Shown: positions 48,886 through 57,761 of the stretch, piece by piece | Layout: every line of letters begins with the position of its first letter | Numbering within the stretch: position 1 is the stretch's first letter | NCBI RefSeq assembly: GCF_030719215.1 | Contig: NZ_CP120983.1 | Span: 5,828,001 to 5,892,000, forward strand | DNA: 64,000 nt | Direction: 5' to 3' | Source of the DNA: Streptomyces sp. Alt3 | GTDB taxonomy: Bacteria > Actinomycetota > Actinomycetes > Streptomycetales > Streptomycetaceae | Position numbers and translations under genes: made by a program | Notes under the pieces: model-generated | What the model saw: only the letters and a program-made list of their open reading frames with translations | Told to the model about the DNA's origin: nothing | The model's database searches: none

Positions 48886-49740
48886 TCAGGTCCGGAGGAA
48901 CTGCGGACCCTGCGGGGGGAGCACGAAGTTCGGGTCGGGGGCGTGGGCCGCCGCCGCAGCGGGCTGCGGATAGCCGTACGCCGGCCGGGCGGCAGGCTGT
49001 GGATAGCCGTACGCGGGCTCGGGAGCCGTCGTGGGCGGCTGCGGGTAGCCGTAGGCCGGCTGGGGCGCCACGGCGGGCTGTGGGTAGCCGTACGCGGGCT
49101 GCTGGTGCTGGACGGTGGCCTGGGAGTCCGGCGACGGCGCGGTGGCCTCCGGCACGGCCGGGGCCGTCCCGGAGGAGCCGGGCTCGGACGCCGCCTCGGC
49201 CTCGTCCACCGAGATCCCGAAGGCGTCGGCCAGTCCGACGAGACCCGTCGGGTACCCCTGCCCCACGGCCCGGAACTTCCAGCCGTCACCGCGCCGGTAC
49301 AGCTCGCCGCAGATGACCGCGGTCTCCTCGCCGGTCTCCGCGCGAACGTCGAAGACCGCGAGCGGATCACCGTCCGCGGACTCCGCGTCGTACAGCGATA
49401 TCCGCAGGTCCGCCACCCGCTCGAACGCCGCCTCGTCGCAGGACGCCGCGATGACCACCTGGTCCACGGAGGGGTCGAGCGAGGACAGGTCCGCCTCGAT
49501 CGTGTCCGTGAGCCCCTCGGGCGAGCTGCGCTTGGGCAGGCGCCGCACGAGGCCCGACGGATGCCGCGGCTGGTTGTAGAAGACGAAGTCCTCGTCGGAA
49601 CGCACCTGTCCGGAAGAGCCGATCAGCAGGGCCGAGGCGTCCACGTCCGGGATGCCGGCGCCCGGGGTCCAGCTCACCACGGCGCGTACGGCCGTGGCGT
49701 CGAGAGGGACGTTCGAACCCTTCAGCATCGCGTGCGTCAT
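48886..49740 (-). CDS. TerD family protein with Pro/Tyr repeat tail
   Basis: 284 aa; residues 1-175 are a TerD domain (MLKGSNVPLDATAVRAVVSW, DVDASALLIGSSGQV, GWKFRAVGQGYPTGLVGLADAFGI). The remainder is a low-complexity tail with four copies of PAYGYPQP separated by short Ala/Thr/Pro spacers. The start was set at ATG 49740 (MTHAMLKGSN), which is how relatives begin; ATG 49749 is possible. Divergent from the CitE-like gene, so the two probably share a control region. The tail may mediate assembly or phase separation, or bind a partner; that is speculation from composition. Confidence 0.88.
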   Translation of the reverse strand: MTHAMLKGSNVPLDATAVRAVVSWTPGAGIPDVDASALLIGSSGQVRSDEDFVFYNQPRHPSGLVRRLPKRSSPEGLTDTIEADLSSLDPSVDQVVIAASCDEAAFERVADLRISLYDAESADGDPLAVFDVRAETGEETAVICGELYRRGDGWKFRAVGQGYPTGLVGLADAFGISVDEAEAASEPGSSGTAPAVPEATAPSPDSQATVQHQQPAYGYPQPAVAPQPAYGYPQPPTTAPEPAYGYPQPAARPAYGYPQPAAAAAHAPDPNFVLPPQGPQFLRT

Positions 49741-49961
49741 GGCGGTCATCCTGCCTGCTGGTGGGGCGCGCGGACAACGCGGGGGTACGAACCAGTAGGC
49801 CAGGCACCGGTCACGGGGGTCGCACAGGCGCGCCGCGAGAGGTGTGAGATACACCGGGGACACCCGAAGTTCATACGGTCGGGGAACCGACGACACCTGC
49901 CCGAACGTACTATTACCGGCCATACGTTTGTCCGGTCTCTATGGCAGTACGGGGGAATCAC

Positions 49962-51122
49962 ATGCGTCATTTCGGGCACATCTCGCCCGCTGTCCGGGAG
50001 AGCCTGTTCTTCAGGGAGCCGTGCGCGTTCGACGCCGGCTCCTCCTCCCGCATGCTGAGCGCGGCCCTGGGGGCCACGCTCTACAGCCCCGCCACCCGGC
50101 CCAGACTGGCCGACGACGTGATCAAGCAGACCGGCCGCGGCGTGGTGTCCATGGTGCTCTGCCTGGAGGATTCCATCGACGACGCCGAAGTCGTCGGCGC
50201 CGAGGCCAACCTGGTCCGGCAGTTCGCCGATCTCGACGCGCGCGACGCCGAGGCGCCGCTCCTCTTCATCCGGGTCCGTGAGCCGGAGCAGATCTCCGAC
50301 CTCGTGAGGAGGCTCGGAACCTCCGTACGACTGTTGTCCGGATTCGTACTTCCGAAATTCACGGAGGAGCGTGGCGAACTCTTCCTGGAGGCCCTCACCG
50401 CGGCCGAAGCGGAAAGCGGGCACCGGCTGTTCGCGATGCCCGTCCTCGAGTCGCCGGAACTCCTGCACCTGGAGACCCGGAGCGAGACCCTCCGGGGAAT
50501 CGCCCGCACCGTCGACAAGTACCGTGAGCGGATCCTGGCGCTGCGGCTCGGAGTCACCGACTTCTGCTCCGCCTACGGCCTGCGCCGGGCCCCCGACATG
50601 ACCGCCTACGACGTACAGATCGTCGGTGCCGTCATCGGCGACGTCGTCAACGTGCTGGGCCGGGCCGACGGCACCGGGTTCACCATCACCGGGCCGGTGT
50701 GGGAGTACTTCCGCCTCCAGGAGCGGATGTTCAAGCCCCAGCTGCGCCGCAGCCCCTTCATGGGCCGGGCCGAGGAACTGCGCACGACGCTCATCGAGCA
50801 CGACCTCGACGGGCTGCTGCGCGAGATCGAGCTCGACCGCGCCAACGGGCTGATGGGGAAGACCTGCATCCACCCCTCCCACGTCCTGCCCGTGCACGCG
50901 CTGTCGGTCGTCAGCCATGAGGAGTACAGCGACGCCCAGGACATCCTGCGGCCCGAGCGGGGCGGCGGTGGAGTGCTGCGTTCCGCGTACACGAACAAGA
51001 TGAACGAAGTGAAGCCGCACCGCGCCTGGGCCGAGCGCACCCTGCAGCGGGCCGAGGTCTTCGGCGTGGCGCGCGAGGACGTCGGATTCGTGGAGCTCCT
51101 CGCCGCCGGCGTGACGGACTGA
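49962..51122 (+). CDS. HpcH/HpaI aldolase / citrate-lyase-beta (CitE)-like protein of ter biosynthetic module
   Basis: 386 aa; TIM-barrel C-C lyase. The segments VVSMVLCLEDSIDDAEV and FAMPVLESPELLHLETR carry the acidic metal ligands of the CitE fold, and LMGKTCIHPSHVLPVHAL is the CitE-type C-terminal signature. About 90 residues longer than typical CitE. It is the first gene of a four-gene run (lyase, PRTase fusion, HAD, methyltransferase) that in published genome analyses of Ter systems was predicted to make a nucleoside-like compound. Start ATG 49962, with GGGGGA upstream; an ATG seven codons earlier lacks it. Confidence 0.88.
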   Translation: MRHFGHISPAVRESLFFREPCAFDAGSSSRMLSAALGATLYSPATRPRLADDVIKQTGRGVVSMVLCLEDSIDDAEVVGAEANLVRQFADLDARDAEAPLLFIRVREPEQISDLVRRLGTSVRLLSGFVLPKFTEERGELFLEALTAAEAESGHRLFAMPVLESPELLHLETRSETLRGIARTVDKYRERILALRLGVTDFCSAYGLRRAPDMTAYDVQIVGAVIGDVVNVLGRADGTGFTITGPVWEYFRLQERMFKPQLRRSPFMGRAEELRTTLIEHDLDGLLREIELDRANGLMGKTCIHPSHVLPVHALSVVSHEEYSDAQDILRPERGGGGVLRSAYTNKMNEVKPHRAWAERTLQRAEVFGVAREDVGFVELLAAGVTD

Positions 51123-51130
51123 GCGCGGGC

Positions 51131-53722
51131 ATGGGCGCGCGCGTACCGGAAGAATCCGAGCACATACCGGAAGAAGAGGCAGTGGACGTGGAGTGGTCGG
51201 GTAACTGGGTCGCGGAGCGGCTCGGCGTCGAGCTCGTCGGTGACGGGGAGCTCCGGGACCTGCTGGGCCTCGCCCTGCGCCGCAACCCGAAGCGGGCCCA
51301 TCTGCTCGTGTCGAACGTCCTGGGCAAGCACGTGCCGCAGCGGCCGTCCGTGGTCCACGGCGTGGGCTTCGAGCTCGGCGAACGGGTACGGGACCTGCTC
51401 GGCGAGGCGGAGGCCCGCCGCGCGGTAGTCCTCGGTTACGCGGAGACGGCGACCGGCCTCGGCCACGCCGTCGCGGACGGGCTCGGGGTGGCGCCGTACC
51501 TCCATTCGACCCGGCGCCCCGTCCCCGGCGTCGCACAGGCGGGCGGCTTCGAGGAGGCGCACTCCCACGCCACCTCCCATCTGCTGCTGCCCGAGGACCC
51601 CGACCTGCTGAAGGCGTCCTCGGAGGGGTCGCCGCTGGTGCTGGTCGACGACGAGTTCTCCACCGGCAACACCGTCCTCAACACCATCCGCGCCCTCCAC
51701 GCGCGCTACCCCAGGGACCGGTACGTCATCGTCGCCCTGGTGGACATGCGGTCCGAGGCCGACCAGGGGCGGCTCGCCGGGTTCGCCGAGGAGATCGGCG
51801 CCCGCGTCGACCTGATCGCCCGGGCCCGCGGCACCGTGCGCCTGCCCGAGGGCATCCTGGAGAAGGGCCGCGACCTGGTGTCCGCGCACGACGCGGACCA
51901 CGCGGCGACCGAGCCCCCCGCCCCCCGGTCCGTCCCCGCGCGCGTCACCCTCGACTGGCCGGCCGGTGTCCCCGACGGCGGCCGGCACGGTTTCACCCCC
52001 GCCCACCGCGCGGCCCTGGAGGCCGCTCTCCCGGGCATGGCCGCCCGTGTCGCCGACGCGCTGGGTGATGCCCGCCGGGTGCTCGTCCTCGGCTTCGAGG
52101 AGCTGATGTACGCGCCCCTGCGGCTCGGCACCGCGCTGGAGGACGCCACCACGGCCGACGTGCGCTACTCCACCACCACCCGCTCACCCGTGCTCGCCGT
52201 CGACGACCCCGGCTACGCGATACGCAGCCGTCTCGTCTTCCCCGCCCACGACGACCCGGCCGACGGGCCCGGCGACCGGTACGCCTACAACGTCGCGGGC
52301 GGTGGCTTCGACGCCGTCGTCGCCGTGGTCGACTCCGCCGCGGACACCCCGGCCCTGCACGCCCCCGACGGACTGCTGGCCCGGCTCGCCGGACACACCG
52401 ACCGGGTGCTGCTCGCGGTCGTCCCCTCGTACGTCCCGCCGCCGGCCGCGTCGTCCGTCCCGTCCTCCGCCTCGGACGGGGCGCTCTCGCCGACGTCGCG
52501 CAGAATCCTTTCGCCGGCCTCGAACGCGTCGCCGGTCCCCCACAGGCAGGAAGCCGCCATGCTGCCCGACCCCCTCCGGGGACCCGCCTTCTCCTCCTAC
52601 GCGGCCGACGAGGTCGGCTGGCTGCTCCAGGACCTGTCGGACACGCAGCTGGAGGCCCCCACCGAGGAGCGGGAGGAGGCGATCCAGAGCGGCGGCGCGC
52701 ACTACGCCGAATCGCTGCCCGTCGAATACCAGCCCAGCCCCCGGTACCAGGAGCTGTTCAAGGCCGCCCTGGACACCTCGGCGGCCCGTATCGCCCGGGC
52801 CGTGGGCACCGTCACCGAGACCGTCCTCGCCGAACGCTCCCGATCCGGGGGCCGCTCGGGCGGGACCCCCGTCCTGGTCTCCCTCGCCCGCGCCGGCACC
52901 CCCGTCGGGGTGCTCATGCGCCGATGGGCCCTGCACCGACACGGCCTGGACCTGCCGCACTACGCCGTCTCCATCGTCCGGGGCCGTGGCATCGACGCCA
53001 ACGCCCTGCGCTGGCTGGCCGCGCACCACGACCCGGCAGACGTCGTCTTCGTCGACGGCTGGACCGGCAAGGGTGCCATCACCCGCGAACTCGCCGCGGC
53101 GTTGGAGGAGTTCGGGGGCTTCAATCCGGAGATCGCCGTACTGGCCGACCCGGGCGGCTGCGTACGCACGTACGGCACACGTGAGGACTTCCTCATTCCG
53201 TCCGCCTGCCTCAACTCCACCGTCTCCGGGCTCGTCTCCCGCACCGTCCTGCGCTCGGACCTGGTCGGCCCGCACGACTTCCACGGCGCGAAGTTCTACC
53301 GGGAACTCGCCGGCTCCGACGTCTCCGGCCTGTTCCTCGACACCGTCGCCGCCCGGTTCGACGAGGTCGCCGACGCCGTGGACGCCGAGGCGAAGGAACT
53401 CCTGGCCGCGGACCGGGCCCCCACCTGGGAGGGCTGGGCCGCGGTTGAACGCATCAGCGAGGAGTACGGGATCCACGACGTCAACCTGGTCAAGCCCGGC
53501 GTCGGCGAGACGACCCGGGTGCTCCTGCGCCGCGTGCCGTGGAAGATCCTGGCCAAGCGGGGAGCGGGCGCCGACCTCGACCACGTACGACTGCTCGCGG
53601 AGCAGCGCGGCGTCCCGGTCGAGGAGGTCGACGAACTCCCCTACACCTGTGTCGGGTTGATCCACCCCAAGTACACCAGGGGCGCCACAGGCGCGGACGG
53701 CACGGCGGTGACGGCCAAGTGA
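51131..53722 (+). CDS. fused PRTase-TRSP / PRTase(StiP)-PELOTA protein of ter module
   Basis: 863 aa in one frame. Residues 25-250 are a phosphoribosyltransferase (PRPP loop VLVDDEFSTGNT at about 170-181). Residues 287-432 are a TRSP domain with the name-giving motif at 350-353. Residues 433-476 are a Ser/Pro/Ala linker. Residues 477-750 are the second PRTase family, also called cysteine protease StiP (SLARAGTPVGVLMRR; VDGWTGKG at 641-648). Residues 775-850 are a PELOTA-like RNA-binding domain (VLLRRVPWKILAKR, CVGLIHPKYTRG). Usually two genes. ATG 52559 (codon 477) keeps AGGAAG six bases upstream, so a separate StiP could also be made. The N-terminal start may be GTG 51182 or 51188 instead of ATG 51131. 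Confidence 0.85.
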   Translation: MGARVPEESEHIPEEEAVDVEWSGNWVAERLGVELVGDGELRDLLGLALRRNPKRAHLLVSNVLGKHVPQRPSVVHGVGFELGERVRDLLGEAEARRAVVLGYAETATGLGHAVADGLGVAPYLHSTRRPVPGVAQAGGFEEAHSHATSHLLLPEDPDLLKASSEGSPLVLVDDEFSTGNTVLNTIRALHARYPRDRYVIVALVDMRSEADQGRLAGFAEEIGARVDLIARARGTVRLPEGILEKGRDLVSAHDADHAATEPPAPRSVPARVTLDWPAGVPDGGRHGFTPAHRAALEAALPGMAARVADALGDARRVLVLGFEELMYAPLRLGTALEDATTADVRYSTTTRSPVLAVDDPGYAIRSRLVFPAHDDPADGPGDRYAYNVAGGGFDAVVAVVDSAADTPALHAPDGLLARLAGHTDRVLLAVVPSYVPPPAASSVPSSASDGALSPTSRRILSPASNASPVPHRQEAAMLPDPLRGPAFSSYAADEVGWLLQDLSDTQLEAPTEEREEAIQSGGAHYAESLPVEYQPSPRYQELFKAALDTSAARIARAVGTVTETVLAERSRSGGRSGGTPVLVSLARAGTPVGVLMRRWALHRHGLDLPHYAVSIVRGRGIDANALRWLAAHHDPADVVFVDGWTGKGAITRELAAALEEFGGFNPEIAVLADPGGCVRTYGTREDFLIPSACLNSTVSGLVSRTVLRSDLVGPHDFHGAKFYRELAGSDVSGLFLDTVAARFDEVADAVDAEAKELLAADRAPTWEGWAAVERISEEYGIHDVNLVKPGVGETTRVLLRRVPWKILAKRGAGADLDHVRLLAEQRGVPVEEVDELPYTCVGLIHPKYTRGATGADGTAVTAK

Positions 53723-54585
53723 GCGGCACCGTGCAGACCCCCGAGGGCGGGTCCCCGAAGGCGCCCGTGACCCTGGTGGCCAGCGACCTCGACCGCACCC
53801 TCATCTACTCGGCGGCGGCCCTCCAGCTGACCATGCCGGACGAACAGGCCCCGCGCCTGCTCTGCGTGGAGGTCTACGGCCGGGCGCCCCTCTGCTACAT
53901 GACGGAGACGGCCGCCTCGCTGCTCGACGAACTGGCCCGCACCACGGTGTTCGTACCGACCACCACCCGGACCCGGGAACAGTACGGCCGCATCCACCTC
54001 CCGGGCCCGGCACCCCGGTACGCGATCTGCGCCAACGGTGGCCACATCCTGGTCGACGGCGTCTCCGACCCGGACTGGCAGAAGCACGTGACCGGCCGGA
54101 TCGCCGGCGAGTGCGCCTCACTCGCCGAGGTCCGCGCCCACCTCCAGGCGGCCGCCCACCCCTCCTGGCTCCTCAAGCAACGGGTTGCCGAGGACCTCTT
54201 CGCCTACCTCGTCGTCGACCGCGCCGCCCTCCCCGAGGGCTGGGTCAAGGAACTCACGGCCTGGGCCGGCCCCAAGGGCTGGAGCGTCTCACTCCAGGGC
54301 CGCAAGATCTACGTCGTGCCCGAGCCGCTCACCAAGAGCGCCGCGATGCACGAAGTGGCCCGCCGTACCGGTGCCACACAGACGCTCGCCGCCGGCGACT
54401 CCCTCCTGGACGCCGACCTGCTGCTCGCCGCCGACCGGGCCTGGCGCCCGGGCCACGGTGAGCTCGCCGACTGCGGCTGGGGCGCGCCCGGTACCGAGGT
54501 GCTCAGGGAGCGGGGCGTCGCCGCGGGCGAGGAGATCCTGCGCCGTTTCCTGCGGGCCGCCGGCACACAGGGGGCGGGTCGCTGA
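53719..54585 (+). CDS. HAD family phosphatase of ter biosynthetic module
   Basis: 288 aa; HAD motif I is VASDLDRTLIYS with nucleophile Asp and acid/base Asp. The C-terminal GDSLLDADLLLAAD is motif IV with the metal-binding Asp pair. The long cap between them suggests a Cof/sucrose-phosphatase-type C2 cap. Start GTG 53719 overlaps the fusion-gene stop (GTGA), so it is translated with it. In the predicted pathway it would dephosphorylate a phosphoribosyl or nucleotide intermediate made by the PRTases. The substrate is not known. Confidence 0.88.
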   Translation: MSGTVQTPEGGSPKAPVTLVASDLDRTLIYSAAALQLTMPDEQAPRLLCVEVYGRAPLCYMTETAASLLDELARTTVFVPTTTRTREQYGRIHLPGPAPRYAICANGGHILVDGVSDPDWQKHVTGRIAGECASLAEVRAHLQAAAHPSWLLKQRVAEDLFAYLVVDRAALPEGWVKELTAWAGPKGWSVSLQGRKIYVVPEPLTKSAAMHEVARRTGATQTLAAGDSLLDADLLLAADRAWRPGHGELADCGWGAPGTEVLRERGVAAGEEILRRFLRAAGTQGAGR

Positions 54586-54643
54586 GCACCCGCGGCCGAT
54601 CTTCGCCAAGCTGGTCGGGCCGTCGCGAACCGAGGAGACCCAC

Positions 54644-55303
54644 ATGACCAAGGGCAACAGCACCGAGATCACCGATGAGCTGTACGCGTACACCCTGGCG
54701 CACAACCCCCCGCTGGACGCGGTGCAGCGCGAGCTGGTGGAGACCACCTACGCCGAGCTGCCCGGCCAGGCGGGCATGCAGTCGGCGCAGGAGCAGGGAC
54801 CGCTGCTCGCCTTCCTCGTCCGGCTGACTGGCGCCCGGCACATCGTGGAGGTCGGAACCTTCACCGGATTCTCGGCGCTGTCGATGGCCCAGGCACTCCC
54901 CGCGGACGGGGTGCTGATCGCCTGCGACATCTCCGAGGAGTGGACTGCGTACGGCCGGGACGCATGGGCGAGGGCAGGCGTCGCCGACCGGGTCGACCTG
55001 CGGATCGCGCCCGCGCTGGAAACCCTGCGCGCGATGCCGGCCGAACCCCACATCGACATGGCCTACCTCGACGCGGACAAGGGCAACTACATCGCGTACT
55101 GGGAGGAACTGGTCCCGCGCATGCGCCCCGGCGGGCTCGTCGTCACCGACAACGTCCTGTTCCACGGAGGCGTGACCGACCCGCTGGCCACCGGGAACAC
55201 CGCTGCCATCAGGGGCTTCAACGACCATGTCGCCGCCGACACACGGATGGAGAGCGTGCTGCTGACCGTCGCGGACGGGCTGACGCTCTCCCGCCGGAGG
55301 TGA
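54644..55303 (+). CDS. class I SAM-dependent O-methyltransferase
   Basis: 219 aa; caffeoyl-CoA/catechol O-methyltransferase (Methyltransf_3) fold. The SAM site is HIVEVGTFTGFSALSMAQAL, followed by VLIACDISEEW. The metal-binding Asp/Asp-Asn set is in MAYLDADKGNY and VVTDNVLFHGG. Start ATG 54644 (MTKGNSTEITDELYAYTLAH) with GAGGAG upstream. It follows the HAD gene by 58 bases on the same strand, so it may tailor the product of the ter module or simply lie downstream; only the spacing argues for the former. Confidence 0.9.
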   Translation: MTKGNSTEITDELYAYTLAHNPPLDAVQRELVETTYAELPGQAGMQSAQEQGPLLAFLVRLTGARHIVEVGTFTGFSALSMAQALPADGVLIACDISEEWTAYGRDAWARAGVADRVDLRIAPALETLRAMPAEPHIDMAYLDADKGNYIAYWEELVPRMRPGGLVVTDNVLFHGGVTDPLATGNTAAIRGFNDHVAADTRMESVLLTVADGLTLSRRR

Positions 55304-55363
55304 ATCGCCTCGGAGGACCGGGCCGGGGGTGAGGGGAGGGGGCGTGACTTCGCTTCCGCGGGC

Positions 55364-55588
55364 TCAGCCGCAGCAGCCGCCTCCGCAGCACCCGCCGCCT
55401 CCGCCACCGCCCGAAGGCGGGGCGGGAGCTGCGGAGGAGGCGGAGCCGCCCACCGCCACGGTGGAGAGCAGCTTCACGGTGTCCTCGTGCCCTGAGGGGC
55501 AGGAGGCAGGATCGGACGACTCGGCCATCGGACGGCTGAGCTCGAACGTCTCGCCGCAGGGGCGGCAGCGGTACTCGTAACGGGGCAT
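55364..55588 (-). CDS. FmdB family zinc-ribbon protein with Gly/Cys tail
   Basis: 74 aa; PRYEYRCRPCGETFELSRPM gives the first Cys pair (CxxC). A single Cys in PASCPSGHED supplies a third ligand, with His as possible fourth, as in FmdB/CxxC_CxxC_SSSS regulators. The tail is a run of glycines followed by CCGGGCCG, adding four cysteines that could bind zinc or another thiophilic metal. Start ATG 55588. It may be co-transcribed with the DUF4383 gene, which ends nine bases upstream. Function unknown. Confidence 0.87.
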   Translation of the reverse strand: MPRYEYRCRPCGETFELSRPMAESSDPASCPSGHEDTVKLLSTVAVGGSASSAAPAPPSGGGGGGGCCGGGCCG

Positions 55589-55597
55589 GGCCCCAGA

Positions 55598-56191
55598 TTA
55601 GAGCCTCTTCCCCCTCTCGACCTCGGGCATCGGGGCGAGAGCGCGACGGCGGCGCTCCTCCGTCGCGACCTGTTCGGGGTGGCGGGCCCGCCAGTACGGA
55701 TTGTCGTGCGGTAGCCCGCCGCTGACCCGTCCGTACATCCCGAACATCATCAGCAACAGGCCGACGACGAAGCTGAACAGCACGTTCTGCATCTGGAATG
55801 CCAGGAAGTTCAGGCCGGTGTCGAGCAGGGCCAGATTCACGAACCCGCTGATGACGAACGCGATACCCAGGACCATGTTCAGGGTCGAGGCGAAGTTCCC
55901 GCCGATGACCATGCCGACGAAGAGCAGCAGCCCGACGCAGATGGAAAGGATGCTGAGCGCGCCGTTGGTGTTGAGCCCGGCCACCGTGTCGCCGCCGGTG
56001 TCGAAGAAGCCGATGCGGTCGATGAGCCCCAGGACGCCGAAGGCGACGAGGACCAGGCCCATCAGGCCCGCCCCGACCCGGTACACCTGGCTGAGGCGGT
56101 GGTCGACGGGCAGGTGCTCGTCGAGGCGGGTGGCCTTGCGGCGGGAAGGCGCGCCGCGACGGCGCGTGGGACGCAGGACGTGTGTGGCCAT
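55598..56191 (-). CDS. DUF4383 domain-containing membrane protein
   Basis: 197 aa; four membrane helices (about residues 40-60, 80-102, 110-130 and 137-160) with the family pattern YRVGAGLMGLVLVAFGVLGL and ALSILSICVGLLLFVGMVIGG. A basic N-terminus (RPTRRRGAPSRRKATR) and a basic C-terminus (ATEERRRRALAPM) are cytoplasmic. Start ATG 56191 with GAAGGAGG upstream; 30 further open codons upstream lack support. Widespread in actinobacteria, without known function. Confidence 0.88.
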   Translation of the reverse strand: MATHVLRPTRRRGAPSRRKATRLDEHLPVDHRLSQVYRVGAGLMGLVLVAFGVLGLIDRIGFFDTGGDTVAGLNTNGALSILSICVGLLLFVGMVIGGNFASTLNMVLGIAFVISGFVNLALLDTGLNFLAFQMQNVLFSFVVGLLLMMFGMYGRVSGGLPHDNPYWRARHPEQVATEERRRRALAPMPEVERGKRL

Positions 56192-56323
56192 GACGGCCTC
56201 CTTCGGCCGCGTGCGGCCAGGGACGTCTCGGCGGAAGCCGCTGAGTACTTCCAGGATCGGCCCAGCCGCCACCTGGGACAAATCAGCCCGTTCGGTGGCC
56301 CCGGTGGCGGTGCGGCGCAGGGG

Positions 56324-57691
56324 TCACGCCCCGCCGCCCAGCTCCTCGCGGATCGCGGAGACGACCCGGTTCGCCGTCTGCCGCACGGCCTCGGTCTCGG
56401 TCAGGAAGTGCCAGTAGTCGGGGTGCCGCCCGTCGAGCCCCGTGATCGCCCGCTCCAGCCGCGCCACGGCGTCGTCCAGCGGGCGGGCATGGCGCGGGTC
56501 GGGCGTGTGGCGGCCGGCCATGGCGAGCCGCTGCGCGTCGCGGATCGCGAACCGGGTGCGGTCGATCTCCGCCTGCGGATTCTTCGCTACCGCGTCGAGC
56601 CGCTGCAGCCGGTCCCCGGCGGCGGACACCGCCTCATCCGTCGCGTTGAGCAGCGCCCGAACCGTGCTCAGACGGGACGTCGCATCGGCCCAGCGCTGCT
56701 CGGACCGTGCCGCGGCGGCCTCCGTCAGCTTCTCCTCGGCCTGCCCGACGTTGTCCGCGGCCTGCTCGGGAACCGGCTGGAGGTCCTGCCAGCAGGCGGC
56801 CGAGAAACGGCGCCTGAGCTCGCTGAGCACCGGCTCGACCTGCCCGGCGCGCGTCGTCAGCGCCTGGGCCCGGGTGCGCAGCGACACCAGCCTCCGGTCG
56901 ATCTCGGCGGCCCGCTCGGGAAGCCGGTCCGCCTCCGCCCGCACCGCCTCGGCATCACGCAGCACCTGGTCCGCGCGCTGCAGCGTCTCCGCCACGCCAT
57001 GGCGCCCGGCGCCCTGGTTGAGCTTGGTCAGCTCCGGGGCGAGCGCCGCGAGCCGGGCCGCGAGATCGTCCGCACGCAGACCCGAGGCACGCACGGCGTC
57101 CAGGGCGTCACTCGCGGCGAGCAACGCCTGCCGGGCCCGCTCCACGGCGGGAGCGAGCCGCGCCAACTGCGTCTCCGCGCTGCTGAGCAGCGTCCCGAGC
57201 CCATGGGCGTAACGGTCGAGCTCGCCCTTCACCCGCACGAGCTCGTCCTTGGCCCGGGTCAGCTGGGTGCGCGCACCGGCCGCCGCCGAGGGCTCCAGAT
57301 CGTCCCGGTCGAGGTCGTGGGCGTCGACCGCGGTGATGTAGATGTGGCTGACGTCGTCGATCCGCCGGCCGAGCGCCGCGAAGTCCTCCACGGCCTTGCG
57401 GGCGCGCGGCGAACTGTCCACAGCCGTGATCGTCTCGATCGAGATCTGCAGATCGCGCTGAGCGGTGTCCAGCTCGTAGAAAGCGGCGGCCGCCGCGTCC
57501 TTCGCCGCCTGCGCGTCGGCCCGCTGATTCTCCCCACGACCGCCGAACCAGCGGCGCGTACCCCCGCCCGCGAAGGCGGCCGGCAGCGCTGCGACGACCA
57601 GGGGGACCGGCAGCAGCATCAGCACCAGGACGTCCCTGACGGCGGAACCAGCACTCGCTTTCGCCTCCGGCCGCGTGTGTGTCGCCGTCAC
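56324..57691 (-). CDS. coiled-coil protein with N-terminal membrane segment, unrecognised
   Basis: 455 aa; not assigned to a family. One hydrophobic segment (residues 20-42, VLVLMLLPVPLVVAALPAAFAGG) is followed by about 400 residues of Ala/Arg/Glu/Leu-rich sequence with heptad character, almost certainly a long helical bundle or coiled coil facing the cytoplasm or the wall. No catalytic motif is present. Conserved-looking patches are WFGGRGENQRADAQAAKDA and HPDYWHFLTETEAVRQTANR at the end. It could be a scaffold or stress-response (PspA-like or TPM-like) protein, but this is not demonstrated. Transcribed alone. Confidence 0.8.
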   Translation of the reverse strand: MTATHTRPEAKASAGSAVRDVLVLMLLPVPLVVAALPAAFAGGGTRRWFGGRGENQRADAQAAKDAAAAAFYELDTAQRDLQISIETITAVDSSPRARKAVEDFAALGRRIDDVSHIYITAVDAHDLDRDDLEPSAAAGARTQLTRAKDELVRVKGELDRYAHGLGTLLSSAETQLARLAPAVERARQALLAASDALDAVRASGLRADDLAARLAALAPELTKLNQGAGRHGVAETLQRADQVLRDAEAVRAEADRLPERAAEIDRRLVSLRTRAQALTTRAGQVEPVLSELRRRFSAACWQDLQPVPEQAADNVGQAEEKLTEAAAARSEQRWADATSRLSTVRALLNATDEAVSAAGDRLQRLDAVAKNPQAEIDRTRFAIRDAQRLAMAGRHTPDPRHARPLDDAVARLERAITGLDGRHPDYWHFLTETEAVRQTANRVVSAIREELGGGA

Positions 57692-57761
57692 ATCCCTCTC
57701 CCGTGCCGATCCGCCCTGCCCGGTTCATTCTCCCACCAGTTAGGACGAACGCACGGGCCGG

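Noticed and set aside
48886..49090. Regular repeats near 49 kb as a possible CRISPR or minisatellite
   Set aside because: They are in-frame codons for PAYGYPQP in the tailed TerD protein, with no spacers of constant length.
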